A stretch of 64,000 nucleotides of DNA. It comes from Dastarcus helophoroides (taxonomy: Eukaryota; Arthropoda; Insecta; Coleoptera; Bothrideridae). The notes under the pieces are model-generated. The model worked only from the letters and a program-made list of their open reading frames with translations. It searched no databases and had not been told where the DNA came from. Shown here in pieces: positions 10,851 to 23,330 of the stretch. Location of the stretch: assembly GCA_028583605.1 (NCBI GenBank), contig CM053336.1, forward strand, positions 21,251,004-21,315,003, in the 5' to 3' direction. Numbering within the stretch: position 1 is the first letter of the stretch; each line of letters opens with the position of its first letter. Made by a program: the position numbers and the translations under genes.

Positions 10851-13803
10851 AGAGTTTATTTATCTTTCAGTGATCGTGAACAACTTCCAAAGTTTCTGAC
10901 ACTCTATGGGCCCTCCTTTCAATATTTTTTTGACGACTGATTTATCTCCTCCATTTTTTCCTTGATGGTTCTCGTTCTCCCTTATCTTTGAAGAATAATC
11001 CTCTTTTTTTCTTTTTCTGTATCTTAAGATAGATCTGATAGCGATTACTCTAATGATTTCTCTCCTACCCTTTTCTTCCTTATTTATTTCTTCTTTCTTC
11101 GCGTTTCCTTATCTTTGCTTCATCTTTTTCTTCTCATATTTCTTCTTTCATAATCTCTCTGGTAGTTCCTAGGAGTATCATCCCTTCCATCGTTCTTATT
11201 TTCTATTGTAAGATCTGGTACTGGTATTGATTTCTTTCTTTAATTTTGCTTTGCTCCCCCCTTCTTATTTTTTCTATCCTCATTTTCTTTTCATGTCATT
11301 GTGGTCCCTAGAGCGATAAAGGATCTTTCTCCTTTCTTGTGCTCTTCTTTAGAGTAAGATATACTTGGCATTGATTTCTCTCTTTGATTTTTCCGCCTTA
11401 TTTCTTTCTTGTTCCTTCCTGCTTCTTTATTTTAACCTTTTTTCCCTTCTCTCCTCATCTTCATTTCTAATTCTTTTTTATAGTCCCAAGAGGATAGAGC
11501 ATTCTCCTATTCTCCTCCTTTGTATGATCGCTTTTGTGTAAAGTAAAATACATTTGGTATTAATTTATTTGCTCCATGTTCCTTCTTATTTCGTTTTTTT
11601 TTCTTCCTGCTTCCTTATTTGTACCTTTTTGGTCTCCTTCTCTTCTTATCTTGTGGTCGCTTAGAGAGTACATAATTCTCCTCTTTTATATCATCCTTTT
11701 TTTGTAGAGTAATATAGATTTTTCTCCTCCTTTTCCCCCTTATTTTTTATTCCTCTTTCCCCTCTTATTTTTACCTTTTTTTTTCATCATCATTTTTTGT
11801 TTCTCCTTGTAGTCCCTAGGAGGATAAAGAATCCTCTTTCTTTCGCCCTTTTTCTGTCTAGTAAGATAAAATTTGTACTGATTTCGTTCCTTCATTTTTT
11901 TCCTTGGTTCTCGACCTCGCTTATCTTTGAAAAAGAATCCTATTTCTCCCTTTTTCTGTATCTTAAGATAAATCTACTGATTTCTCTCTTCAGTTTTACT
12001 TATTTATTTCCTATTTCTTCCTGTTTCCTTATCCTTGCTTCATGTTCTTTCTTGCAGTCCCTAGGAGGCTAAAGAATCGCTCTCCCTTTTGTTCTTTTTT
12101 TTTGTTGTAAGATCTGGTACTGGTACTGATTTCTTTCTTTAATTGTTCTTTTCTCTTCTTCCTAATTTTTTCTTTTCTCATTTTCTTTTGTTGTTCTTCG
12201 TTGTGGTTCCTAGAAGGATAAAGAATCTTACTCTTTTCTTTCATGTTTGTTTAGAGTAAGATTTACTTGACTTTAATTTCTCTATTCGATTTTGTCATCC
12301 TTATTTCTTTCTTTTTCCTTCCTGTTTCTTTATTTTTACCTTTTTTCCCTTTCCTTTTCGCCTCATCTCCATTTCTAATTCTTGTTTGTAGTCCTTAAGG
12401 GAATACAGAATTCTCCTTCTTTGTACCATAATTTTTCTGTAACGATAGATTTGGTATTAATTTCTCCCTTTTAGTTTCCTCCTTATTTCGTATTTTCCTT
12501 TCTGCCTCCTTATTTTCGGTCAAGTAAGAAACATTTGATAATCATGTTTCTCTTCCATTTTCCTATTTATTTCGTCTGTTTCCTTATTGCCTCCTTATTT
12601 GTACCTACTTTTTTCCTTCTGTTCTCATCTTCATTTCTTATTCTTCCTTGTGATCCCTTAGAGAATACAGAATCCTTCTTTTTTGCATCATCGTTTTTCT
12701 GTAAAGTAAGATAGATTTCTTTCCTCCATTTTCCTCCTTAATTTTTTCTTCCCTTTTCATTTGTATTTTTACCTTTTTTTATTCTCTCGCCGCCTTTTTT
12801 GTTCTTCTTTGTAGTCCCTAAGAGGATAAAGAATCATCTTCCTTTCTTCAGCCTTTTTTCTGTCTAGTAAGATAGATTCTGTACTAATTTCTCTCCTCCA
12901 TATTTTTCCTTGTTGGTTCTCGTTCTTCCTTATCTTTGAAGAAGAATCCTTCCTTTTCGATAGATCTGTTAGTGATTTTTCTTTCTCGTTTATTTCTTAT
13001 TTCTTCTTGTTTCGTTCCCCTTGCTTTATCTTTTTCTTCTCATATTTCTTCTTTCATGTTCCTCCTTGAAGTCCCTCACAGGATAAAGGATCATCCTTTC
13101 TTTTGTTATTTTTTTGTCTCGTAAGATCTAGTACTGGTACTAATTTTTTTCATTGTTTTTTCCCTTCCATCTTTTTCCTTATTTTTACCATTTTTTCTTT
13201 TTTCATATTAATTCATTGTTCTTCATTATAGTCCCTAGGGGGATAAAGAATATTTCTTCTTTCTTTCATCCTTTTTCTTTAGAGTAAGATATATTTGGTA
13301 TTGATTTCTCTCTTCAATTTTTTCCTTTTTATTTGTTTCTTCTTCCTTCCTGATTCCTTATTTTTACCTTCTTTTTCCGCCTTTTTTCTTCTCTTCCCAA
13401 ATTCGTTTCTAATTTTTTTTGCCTTTCCTAAGAGGATACAGAATTCTTCCTTTATATCATCCTTTTTCTACAAAGAAAGAGATTTGATATTAATTTCTCA
13501 TTTCCATTTTTCCTCCGCATTTCGTTTTTTACCTCCTGCTTTCTTGTTTGTTTCATTTTTCCTTCTTCATTTTTTATTTTTACTCGTAGTCCTTTAGAGA
13601 ATACAGAATCCGTCTCCCTTGTATCATTTTTTTTCTGCAGAGTAAGGTAGATTTGATATTGATTTTTCTCTTCCATTTTCTCCTTATTTTATTTTCTTTG
13701 TTTCCTGTTTCCTTATTTTTAACTTTTTTCGCTCACTACCTTCTTTTTTTGTTCTTCCTTCTTGTAGTCCCTAGGGAGTGGAAAATCTTTCTTTCGTCCT
13801 TCT
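10851..13803 (+). repeat. Second pyrimidine-rich tandem array, about 150-260-bp monomers
   Basis: A different marker, GTAGTCCCTAGGAGGATAAA, recurs near 11305, 11483, 11651, 11810, 12054, 12203, 12388, 12649, 12811, 13068, 13228, 13421, 13586 and 13764. Spacings cluster around 150-190 bp with some near 250 bp. Between markers lie blocks such as CTGATTTCTCTCCTCCATTT that are shared with the preceding array, so the two arrays are probably related. No gene. Confidence 0.7.
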
Positions 13804-13972
13804 TTTAAAAATTGAAATACAAACCTTGTCCCCTGAAATCAAGAAAGATTAAATAACAGAACAAAGGCTGCTCTAACGCGTTTCGATAGCCAAGCTACAA
13901 TTTTCAGAGAGATACTGATAGCTTGGCTACCGAAACGTGTTAGAGCAACCTTTGTTGTGTTTTTCAATCTTT
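13804..13972. mobile_element. Foldback retroposon-like element, copy 1
   Basis: The left arm runs AAATTGAAATACAAACCTTG..CTGCTCTAACGCGTTTCGAT. The right arm is its inverted partner (GGCTACCGAAACGTGTTAGAG..TTTGTTGTGTTTTTCAATCT). The arms meet around TTTTCAGAGAGATACTGATA (13901-13920). The right arm is truncated relative to copy 3, and neither terminal GACCAGTCC segment nor A tail is present. Confidence 0.75.
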
Positions 13973-14540
13973 ACGAGGCGAAGTTGAACTTTTCGATTCT
14001 TCTTTAGGTGTGGCTAGTTTTTTTATTGGGGTCTTATTTTATCGAAAAGTGGCGCGAATGCGTCGTATTTTGAAGCTAATTTACGGACACGACACAGTTC
14101 AATTAGACTTTAATAGATGTGCACCAAAGTCTAAAGAATACCATTTAGCGTTTAATCCTTTTTTAAAGCAATTAATGATCGTTGGAAAACACTTTGCAAT
14201 AAAACACTTTTTTCGCATTAATGATTCTTAATGGCAAAATGCAGCTTGTTGTTTACCAATGAAGGTAATAATTTTAATGTATGGTTGTTAACTTAATTGT
14301 ATAGGCCGGTCGCTGTTCGATTTAACACTTAAAAAAAACGCATTTCCCCGCTGAATTTAAATTGATTTGCCAATTCGGGTCGCGAGCGGAAATTTTCATC
14401 ATTTGACATAATTTATGGGTGGCGCTGGCGTCGACATTTCGTTGCGTTTTCGTTTGTTTTTGGTTCGGGAAAGAAGACGTATTTACTTCTTGTTTAAATT
14501 GATAAATTTCTACACCCTATGTATGTTAAGCTGGATATAA
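13973..14540. other. Unique intronic island
   Basis: GC-richer sequence without repeats, including GGTGGCGCTGGCGTCGACAT at about 14417. The 73-codon frame at 14010-14231 (MASFFIGVLFYRK..) has no recognised family and no splice-site support. The segment may be conserved non-coding DNA within the large intron. Confidence 0.35.
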
Positions 14541-15686
14541 CTCAGAATTTTTTAAGCTGGATATAACTCACAATTTGATAACTCAATTTCTGCTGGAACA
14601 GCCTTTCGGATACAAACCTGAAACTTCATAAAATGAAGTCGAAATTTCCATAGAAATTTTCGGGCTGTTTTGAAAATGTTCGAATCTTCTAAAATTTTCT
14701 TACAAAAATAAGATGAAATTAAATTTTGGGATGAATATTTATATCGCAATTAATTTTTACATTTGTCGGCATTTCTAGCGAACGTTTCAAATTTTAAATT
14801 ACAGAATTCAGAGTTTTTCTTCAAAATTTCAGATTTTTTCTTTTACAATTACAATTTTAAACTTGAACTTGTAATTTTATTCTTTGATCATAAACTTGAA
14901 CGTGAAGGGTGAAGGTCGAAATTTTAAATATAAACCAAAGTTTGTGTCGAAGGGTTGGGTGGAAAGTTCCATTTTTCACTCAAGGGTTAAAGTTTTAGCT
15001 TAAAATGTCGTGTCTTAAAATTTTCAGTTTTTTTAAAATTCTGAATTAACACAATTTTTATTTTAAACTCTGAATTTTTGTTTTCTTTTTTGTAAAAAAA
15101 CCATCAAGTTTAAATTTTAATGAACAATGCAAAATTTCGAACGAAGTGGACACTTCAAATTCAACTATGTAAAAACCTCCCATTTTGGAGTCGAATTTCT
15201 TCCAAAAAGTCGGTAGTTTCCAAATTGAAGTCGTGATTTTGAGACAAAGTTTGAAATATCAAATCCTAGATTTTCTTTGGAATTGCGAGCTTTTTGGAAA
15301 GTTTTTATAAATCTCCTCTTTTCTTCAAATTTTAGGATTTTAGTTTTTTTAACGTTAAAATTCAAAAAAAAAATTATTTTTTTCTTAAATTATTCCAAAA
15401 TGTAGAATTTTAAATTTCGATGAAAAATTCAAAATTTCGAATGACGACGTCGTTTCAAATTTAAACTGTGTAAAAATTCTTATCTTGGAGTCGAATTTTC
15501 TCCAAAAAGTTGGTAATTTCCAAATGGAAATGGTGATTTTAAGAAAAAATTCGAAATTTCAAATCATAAATTTTCTCAGAAATTGCGAGGTCTTGGAAAG
15601 TTTTTAGAAATCTCCTCTTTTCTTCACATTTTAAGACTGCAGTATTTTAACTGTAAAATTTAAAAAAATAATAAACTTTTTTCTAA
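14541..15686. repeat. AT-rich DNA with a 300-bp tandem duplication
   Basis: The blocks TTGGAGTCGAATTT (15184 and 15484), AAAGTTTTTATAAATCTCCTC and CAAAATTTCGAA recur at an offset of 300 bp. This defines two diverged copies at about 15100-15400 and 15400-15700. The rest is degenerate AT satellite; no gene. Confidence 0.65.
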
Positions 15687-15879
15687 AATTATTTCAAAAA
15701 TTTTATTTTAACTTACCGAGCCCAATTTATAGAATATTTAAATTATTTTATTAAATATCTTATCGTCGTGTGTCAAAACAATGTTTTCAAAAGTAAACAA
15801 TTTCAAATTTTTAAATAGTAATCTGAATATAGTACAAACGTGGGCTCGATTAAGCTAAAATAAAATTTTTGAAATAATT
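15687..15879. mobile_element. Short inverted-repeat (MITE-like) element, about 193 bp
   Basis: The left end AATTATTTCAAAAATTTTAT (15687 onward), continuing to CCGAGCCCA, is matched in inverted orientation by TGGGCTCG..AAAATTTTTGAAATAATT ending at 15879. The terminal inverted repeat is roughly 38 bp with few mismatches. The centre is AT-rich and non-coding. It abuts the 11-bp array. Confidence 0.7.
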
Positions 15880-18800
15880 CAAGACGAATCAATAATGATA
15901 CAAAAATGAAAAAGAATTTTTTCTGAAAATTGAAACTGAATTAAATCGAATCGAAATTGAATAGAAATTTAATTGAATCGAGATCGAATCAAAAAGGAAT
16001 AGAATTTTAAAGGAATCGAAATTGCATCGAATCGAAATCGAGTGCAAATCGATCAGAAATTACATAGAACCGGAATCGAATGGAACTTTAATAGAATCAA
16101 AATCGAATCGAATTTTAATGGAATTAACATAGAATAGAATGGAAATTTAATCAAATCGAATAGAAATAGAACTAAAATCGAATCGAAATCGATTCCAAAT
16201 TTATTGGAAATCGAAATTTAATGGAAATGTAATTGGATTTAATTAAAAGTTAATGGAAATTTAATCGAAGTGTAATCGAAAGGGAATCTAAACATCATCG
16301 AAATTTCATTGAAATTTAATTTAAGGTTAATCGAAGTGTTATCGAACTTTTATTGGAATTCCGTTGAAATTTAGTTGAAGTTTTATCGAAATTCCATCGA
16401 AATTTTATCGAAATCAAATAAAAATTTAATTGATATTAATTGATATTTAATCGAAATGTAGTCTATATTTAATCGAAATTTAATTGAAATCGAATTGAAT
16501 TGAATATAAATCGAATCGAATCAAATATTGTTGGAAATGTAATCAAATCGAATCGAAATCGATTCGAAATTAAATGGACATTTGTTGGAAATTTAATAGA
16601 AATGTCATCGAAATTTAATCGGAATGTAATCGATATTTAATGGAAATTGAATTGGATTTAATCGAATGTTAATGGAAATTTAATGGAAGTGTAATCGAAG
16701 TGTAATCTAAATGTAATCTAAATATAATTAAATTTTGAAGAATTTAAGGTTAATCGAAGTGTTATCGAAATTTTATCAGAATTCCATTGAAATTTTATCG
16801 ACATTTAATATAAACTTGATTGACATTTAATCGATATTATTATATATTATATGTTATTATCGAAATGTAGTCGATATTTAATCGAAATATAATTGAAATC
16901 TATTCGAATTGAAATTGAATCGAAATCGAATGGAAATTTAATGAAAGTAACATAGAATAGAATCGAATGAAAATTGAATCGAAATCGAATATAAATTGAA
17001 TCGAATTAAAATTTATTGGAAATTTTATTAAATAGAATCAAAATCAAAATCGATTCAAAATTTAATGAAAAGTTGTTGGAAATTTAATAGAAATGTCATC
17101 GAAACTTAATCGAAATGTAATCGCAATTTAATCGAAATATAATCGAAATTTAATGGAAATTAAAGTAGAATTAATCGAAAGTTAATGGAGATTTAATGGG
17201 AGTTTAATCGAAATGTAATCTAAATATAATCGAAGGTTCTTCGAAATTTAATTTAAGGTTAATCGAAGTGTTATCGAACTTTTATTGGAATTCCGTTGAA
17301 ATTTTATCGAAATTAAATATAAATTTAACTAAAATTAATTGATATTTAATCGAAATGTAGTCTATATTTAATTGAAATCGAATCGAATTGAAATTGAATC
17401 GAAATCGAATATAAATCGAATCGAATCAAAATTTATTGGAAATTTAATCAAATCGAATCGAAATAGAATCAAAATCGAATCGAAATCGATTCGAAATTTA
17501 ATGGAAATTTGTTGGAAATTTAATCGAAATGTAATCGAAATTTAATCGAAATGTAATCGACATTTAATGGAAATGTAATTGAAAGTTAATTGGATTTAAT
17601 CGAATGTTAATGGAAGTGTAATAGAAATGTATTCTGAACATCATCGAAATTTCATTTAAATTTAATTTAAGGTTAATCGAAGTTTTATCAAAATTTTATC
17701 GGAATTCCATCAAAATTTCATTGAAGTTTTATCGAAATTCCATCGAAATTTTGTCGAAATTTAATAGAAATTTAATTGAAATTTAATCGATATGTAATCG
17801 AAATGAAGTCGATATTTAATCAAAATTTAATTGAAATCAAATCGAATTGAAATTGAATCGAAATCGAATTGAAATTAATGGAAGTAAAATAGATTAGAAT
17901 CGAATGGACACTGAACCGAAATCGAATCTAATCGAATCTGATCGAATCAAAATTTATTGGGAATTTATTTAAATCTAATCGAAGTATAATTCAAATCGAA
18001 ACCCATTTGAAATTCATTCTAAATTTATTCGAAATTTACCAGAAATTTCGCTGAAATTTAATCGAAATGCAATCGATCGAAATATAATTGAAATGCAATC
18101 GAAATTTAATCGAAATATATTGCAATTTAATCGAAATATATTGAAATTTAATCGAAATATATTGCAATTTAATCGAAATATATTGAAATTTAATCGAAAT
18201 ATAATCGAAATGTTATCGAAATTTAATGGAAATTGAATTGAATTAAATCGATAACTAATCGAAATGTAATCTAAATATAATGGAAATTTCTTCGAAATTT
18301 AAGGTTCATCGAAGTTTTATCAAAAATTTTATCGGAATTCCATCGAAATTTGATCGAAATTTAATTGAACTTTTATCGAAATTTAATAGAAATTTAAATA
18401 TAACCGATATTTAATCGAAATTTAATTGAAATCGAATTGACTTGAAACTGAATCGAAATTTAATGGAATTAACATAAAATAGAATCGAAAGGAAATTGAA
18501 TCGAAATCGAATATAAATCTAATCAAAATTTATTGAAAGCTTAATTAAATCGAATCGAAATATAATTCAAATTAAAATCGATTTGAAATTCAATTTAAAT
18601 TTATTGGAAATTTAATAGAAATGTCGTCGAAATTTAATAGAAATGTAATCGATCAAAATATAATTGAAATATAATCGGAATTAATTCGAAATATATTGAA
18701 ATATAATCGAAATATAATCGACATTTTATCCAATTTTAGTAAAAATTGAATTTGATTTAATCGAAATTTAATTGAAATGTAATCTAAATATAATCGGAAT

Positions 18801-19975
18801 AGAATTCAAAGTCAATCGAAGTTTTATGGAAAATTTGAAAATTTATATTTATCCGAATTCCATCGAAATTTAATTTTTTGAAGTTGAACTTTTATCGAAA
18901 TTCTATCCAAATTAATGGAATTTAAATTATGTAATCGATATATAATCGAAATTTAATTGAAATCGAACTGAATTGAAATTAAATCGAAATCGAATCGAAA
19001 GTTAATGGAATTAACATAAAATAGATTCGAAAAGAAATTGAATCGAAATCGAATGTAAATCGAATCGACTCAAAATTTATTGGAAATTTAATCAAGTGGA
19101 ATCGAAATAGAATCAAAATAAAACTGGATTCGAAATTTAATGGAAAGTTGCTGGAAGTTTAATAGAAATGTCATCGAAAGTTATTCGAAATGTAATCGAT
19201 TCGAAATTAAATCGAAATTTGTTGGAAATTTAATAGAAATGAAATCGAAATGTAATCGAAATTGATTGAAATATAATCGAAATTTAATCGAAATAAATCA
19301 AAATTTAATCGAAATATATCGAAATTTTTTCGAAATAAATCGAAATTTAATCGAAATATATCGAAATTTAATCGAAATATATTGGAAATTTTGTCGATAT
19401 TTAACGGAAGTTGAATCGGATTTAGTGGAAAGTTAATCGAAATTTAATTGAAATATAATCGAAATACAATCGAAATATTTTCGAAATTTAATTCAAGGTT
19501 GATCGAAATTTTATCGAAATATTATCGGAATTCCATCGAACTTTAATTGAAGTTTTATCGAAATTTGATCGGAATTCCATCGAAATTTAATTGAAGTTTT
19601 ATTGAAATATTATCGAAATTCTAGCGAAGTTTTATCGAAATTTAATAGAAGTTTAATCGATATTTAATCGAATTTTAGTCGATATTTAATCAAAATGTAA
19701 TCTAAATTTAATTGAAATCGAATCGAACTGAAATGGTTTCGAAGTCGAATCGATTTGAAATGGAATCGAAATCGAATCGAATTGAAATGAAATCGAAATT
19801 GAATCGAATTGAAATTGAATCGAAATTGAATCTAAGTCAAATTCAAGTCAAAATCAAAATAGAATCGAGCTTGAATCGAATTTAAAACGGAATTGAATCG
19901 GAATTGAATCGGAATTGAATCGGAATTGAATCGAAATTAAATAGAAGTTGAATTGAAGTTAAATTAATTAAAATT
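15880..19975 (+). repeat. 11-bp minisatellite array (AATCGAAATTT and variants)
   Basis: About 4 kb is composed of 11-bp units such as AATCGAAATTT, AATCGAAATGT and AATGGAAATTT, with minor 10- and 12-bp variants. A landmark GGTTAATCGAAGTGTTATCG recurs at about 16325, 16748 and 17257, with variants near 17671, 18304 and 19498. This shows a longer period of about 420-510 bp or more over the 11-bp one. A TATTATATATTATATGTTAT patch interrupts at 16837. No coding potential. Confidence 0.85.
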
Positions 19976-20751
19976 TTGGAAAAAGAGTAACACTTTTGGA
20001 TCTAAACTTAAAATTTCAACCTCTTGAAACTTAACGTATAATTTCGAAATTACTTGTTAACGCTTGTTGTTCTTGATTTTTTTTTGAAGATTTAAACCGA
20101 AATCACAAAGTTAGGGTATACATTTAGAGAAAAGCAGGTATTTCGGGTTTAATTTTACATTTAAAAATTTCAGATCGTTGAATTTCGAAATTGGAGTCAA
20201 CATTTCCAGATTAAAGTGGAACTCCTAGAAAAAGTTTCAATTAAAACAATTCCATAAAAAATCAGTTTGTATGGCGACATTTTTTACTTCAAAAAATTTC
20301 AAATTTTCATTTATTATTTTCGAATTTTAATTTTGGTATCGATTAGAAGAGAGATTTCAAGAGAAATCAGAGCGGGATAAAAAAATTCAGTTTTAACATA
20401 TAACCTTCGATAAGAGAGCAAAGAAATTTAAAGTCGAGATTTCGAGAAGAAAGTTGAAAGCTTGACATTAAAGTTGAAGTTCTGAGAAAAACAAAATTTA
20501 TAACTATGAAACTTTATACACGAAGGGTTGGGAATGTAAAAAAACAAAATCAAAAAATCTCGACTTATAACTATAGAACAACTAAATTTGTTAGATAATG
20601 ATCGAAATTTTGAATAGAAATTCGAAATTGTAGGTAAGAAAATTTTCAGCGTAAAGTAGGTAGTTTGGGAAAACGTTGAGATTAACTAGAATTTTGAAAA
20701 AAAAAACGAGTTTCATATCAACATTTCAAGAAAAACGCCTATATTTATTAA
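19976..20751. other. AT-rich DNA, no gene seen
   Basis: Degenerate AT-rich sequence with scattered TCGAAATTT cores. Repeat periodicity is weak and there is no supported feature. Confidence 0.5.
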
Positions 20752-20953
20752 CTTTATGTAACATTTTTGAGACCCACTTTGGAAATATTTAAATATTTTG
20801 TCAGCTGTCATGAGGTGACGTTTTAAGAATTTAGATATCACCTAGTCATATTTCAAAAAAATGTTTCAGAATATTGTCAACTTTCATTACCAAAAATTTA
20901 AATATTTCCAAACTGGGTCGCTGAAATGGTCATTAAAATTAATAAACATAAAG
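20752..20953. mobile_element. Inverted-repeat element, about 202 bp
   Basis: Outer arms are CTTTATGT (20752) and ACATAAAG (ending 20953). The strongest inner pairing is GACCCACTTTGGAAATATTT (20771-20790) with AAATATTTCCAAACTGGGTC (20900-20919). The arms differ by small insertions, so this is an old copy. A related half copy is at 361-455. Confidence 0.6.
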
Positions 20954-21780
20954 TTTCTGACCAATAAGAGTCTACTATGAAGAAAAAACATCTAGTCTAA
21001 CAATTTTTAAAGCAACATAAAAAAACTGAAGTATTTAGTATAATTCTTTAAGCCAGTAGTTCCCATGGAAAAATCGGGTAAATGGCCGATGGGCTCCGTG
21101 ACCGGTTTCGGCCCGTTTCTGATAAATCTACAATCCGTTATTTATTCCTAATTTAATGACCGTCTAAATTTAGATGTGTTTACTATTTTAATAGACCAGT
21201 TGATGTCAATTACACCACAATATTTTGCACAGCTCAAGGTCGATGCGAGGGCAGAAGTATGGCGGTCGAATTGTACGGCGGCGGCCAACTAGATGCAAGA
21301 CGATAAAAATCCAACCAATTATCGAGTATTGTGAAATCTAATTTATCTCTTTTGAGAGCGATCTGCGTGGAAGTCTCCGTAAACAAACATGGCCCCAATT
21401 GAACTATTGAAATCGAACACTGATACCAAATATCATCCGCGCTAATTGATTGGGATACATTTTATTCGGAACGTCCATAATTTTTATATGAATGGAAGGA
21501 TGCCTCTAATGCAGAGAATGGAGGTGTTGGTCATAGAGTAATTTTTAATCAAGGCCTTATTGGCTTTCTTAGGTAACGTAGTCTTAATCTGTACGTTAAT
21601 GCATTTTATTTGATACTTCACTCGACGTAGGCGTGGATAGTTTTAAAGTAATTTTTAATTTATGTTCCTTTGGCTCCTTTTTTATGATTCTCCACTCGAC
21701 TGGAGTATGGCTCTTCTTTTATTTTAAATTAATTACGTTGACAAATCTCTATTAATCTTCTGAAGAGTCCTAAAACAGCT
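20954..21780. other. Unique intronic island
   Basis: From about 21050 the composition becomes balanced (CCGATGGGCTCCGTGACCGG, GGCGGTCGAATTGTACGGCG) without an open frame of note. Near 21529-21720 a segment of about 130 bp is imperfectly duplicated (GTAATTTTTAAT, then CTTCACTCGAC versus CTCCACTCGAC). GTAAACAAACA at about 21380 resembles a forkhead-type site. It may be a regulatory element inside the large intron. Confidence 0.4.
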
Positions 21781-23140
21781 TTCAATTCAAACATTTGCTC
21801 TGCCTTAGGGATGCAACGAATGTTGATTTTCCTACATTTGCCAATGCGGGTGCGAATGCCAATATTTATTTCCAACATTCGCGAATGCAAATGCGAATCT
21901 TTGCTTTTCCACTGGAACTTAGAGAATTTTGTGAGAAAAGTCGCAATTTCCGGAATAAATCGAATTCTCGAAACTTGCAAGAAATATTTTGCTCTAATTT
22001 CGTAAAAATATTCTCAACATTTTAATTTTTTTATTAAACTTTTAATCCAATTTTAGAAAAATGAAGGGATTTTCATAAAAAGTCGAATTTTGAATAAAAA
22101 ACTCAATTTTAAGTAGACATTTCATAATTACCTAAGACATTTAGTCTGAACTCCGAAAATAAGACGAACTTTGAAAAACAGGCTGAAATTTCAGGACAGT
22201 CAAAATTTTGAAAACTACCGCAATATGAAATATTCAAAATTTCCAATACAGTTCAATTTTGAGAGGAAAAAGTAGAATTCTGAGTATAAGAACGTAATTT
22301 GGAAAAAGATGAATTACAATAAAAAACAGTTTTGGGATAAAGTCGGAATTTAAAAGAAATTAAATATAAAATAAAAACCTGATCCTTTGAAAAACCATAC
22401 CAAATTTCAAGAAAAAGACGATTTTCGAAGGAAAAATGGAAATTTTCAAAAGTGTAGTCAAATTAAAAATTAAATTTTTGAGGAAGTTATTGACTTTTGA
22501 CATTTAAATCTAATAAAAATTCGAAATTTCCCAGAGTCAAATTTTGTCTAAATTTCCAAAAAAAAGGCGTATTTTGGGGAAACAAGTCGAGATTTCAAGA
22601 AAAAGAATTGACATTTCTTGACTGAATATTTATTTTTTTGAGTGAAGGACAAACTTTTCTCCTTCTGCTCCTTGTGACAAGAAAATATCAACCATTGAGA
22701 TAAAGGTCATTATTTTGAGAAACAAGTTGGAATTTAAGTTCCGTTGAATTTTTGACTTTTTATAAAAATTCAAAAATTTTAAAAATATTTTTATAAAACT
22801 ACCAAATAAATATTATTTTAAAATTTTTTACTTTTTTACCAAAAGATCTACCAAATTTCGAGAAAAAGGCGAAGTTTGATAAACAAGTCGAAATTTGCAG
22901 AAAAACGAATTTGAAAAAAAATCGAAATTTTCAAAAAAGTTATATTTTAAGATATGGCGAAATTTAGAAGAAAAAACCGACGAATTTTGAAATAAGAATT
23001 CGAAATTGTGGGAAAATCAGATTTTGATAAAATAAACCGAATTTTAGAATAATTTCTAAATTTTAAAAGAACAAAAGAAATTTTGTGAACAAAGAGTAAT
23101 TTTGACAAAAAAAGTCGAAATTTCGATCCACGTTAGCAAT
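21781..23140 (+). repeat. AT-rich satellite, plus polarity
   Basis: Repeated GTCGAAATTTnnnGAAAAA-type units with AAAAAGGCG variants (ATTTCAAGAAAAAGACG, TTTCGAGAAAAAGGCG). A short cluster of TGCGAATG words at 21845-21900 opens frames on both strands but is low-complexity. Confidence 0.6.
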
Positions 23141-23330
23141 TGCGTTGTTATTTTATAAATAACTAGCTTTCGCGTCTTCGTCCGCGTGAATGAAGAGCAA
23201 GATTTCTTGGGTCAGCTTTTTGGAAATTCAGACATATTTTGAAGAATTCGATTTTTACTGGGAATGTAGAATTATGTATTTTAAAGATTTTGACATTTTA
23301 AAATATCAGCTTTTTCAGAATGTCGCCATT
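23141..23330. other. Short non-satellite spacer at a polarity switch
   Basis: The spacer includes AACTAGCTTTCGCGTCTTCG and GAATGAAGAGCAAGATTTC. Satellite polarity is plus to its left and minus to its right. Confidence 0.4.

Noticed and set aside
7631..13597. Frames of 60-100 codons in the first pyrimidine arrays
   Set aside because: Same cause as above; they repeat with the DNA period and have only F/S/L-rich content.
14010..14231. 73-codon frame in the 14-kb island as an exon
   Set aside because: No splice sites in a useful position, no recognised family, and the start is in a weak context.
21795..22025. Overlapping frames on both strands with TGCGAATG words
   Set aside because: The words are a short local repeat that opens several phases; no gene-like composition beyond it.
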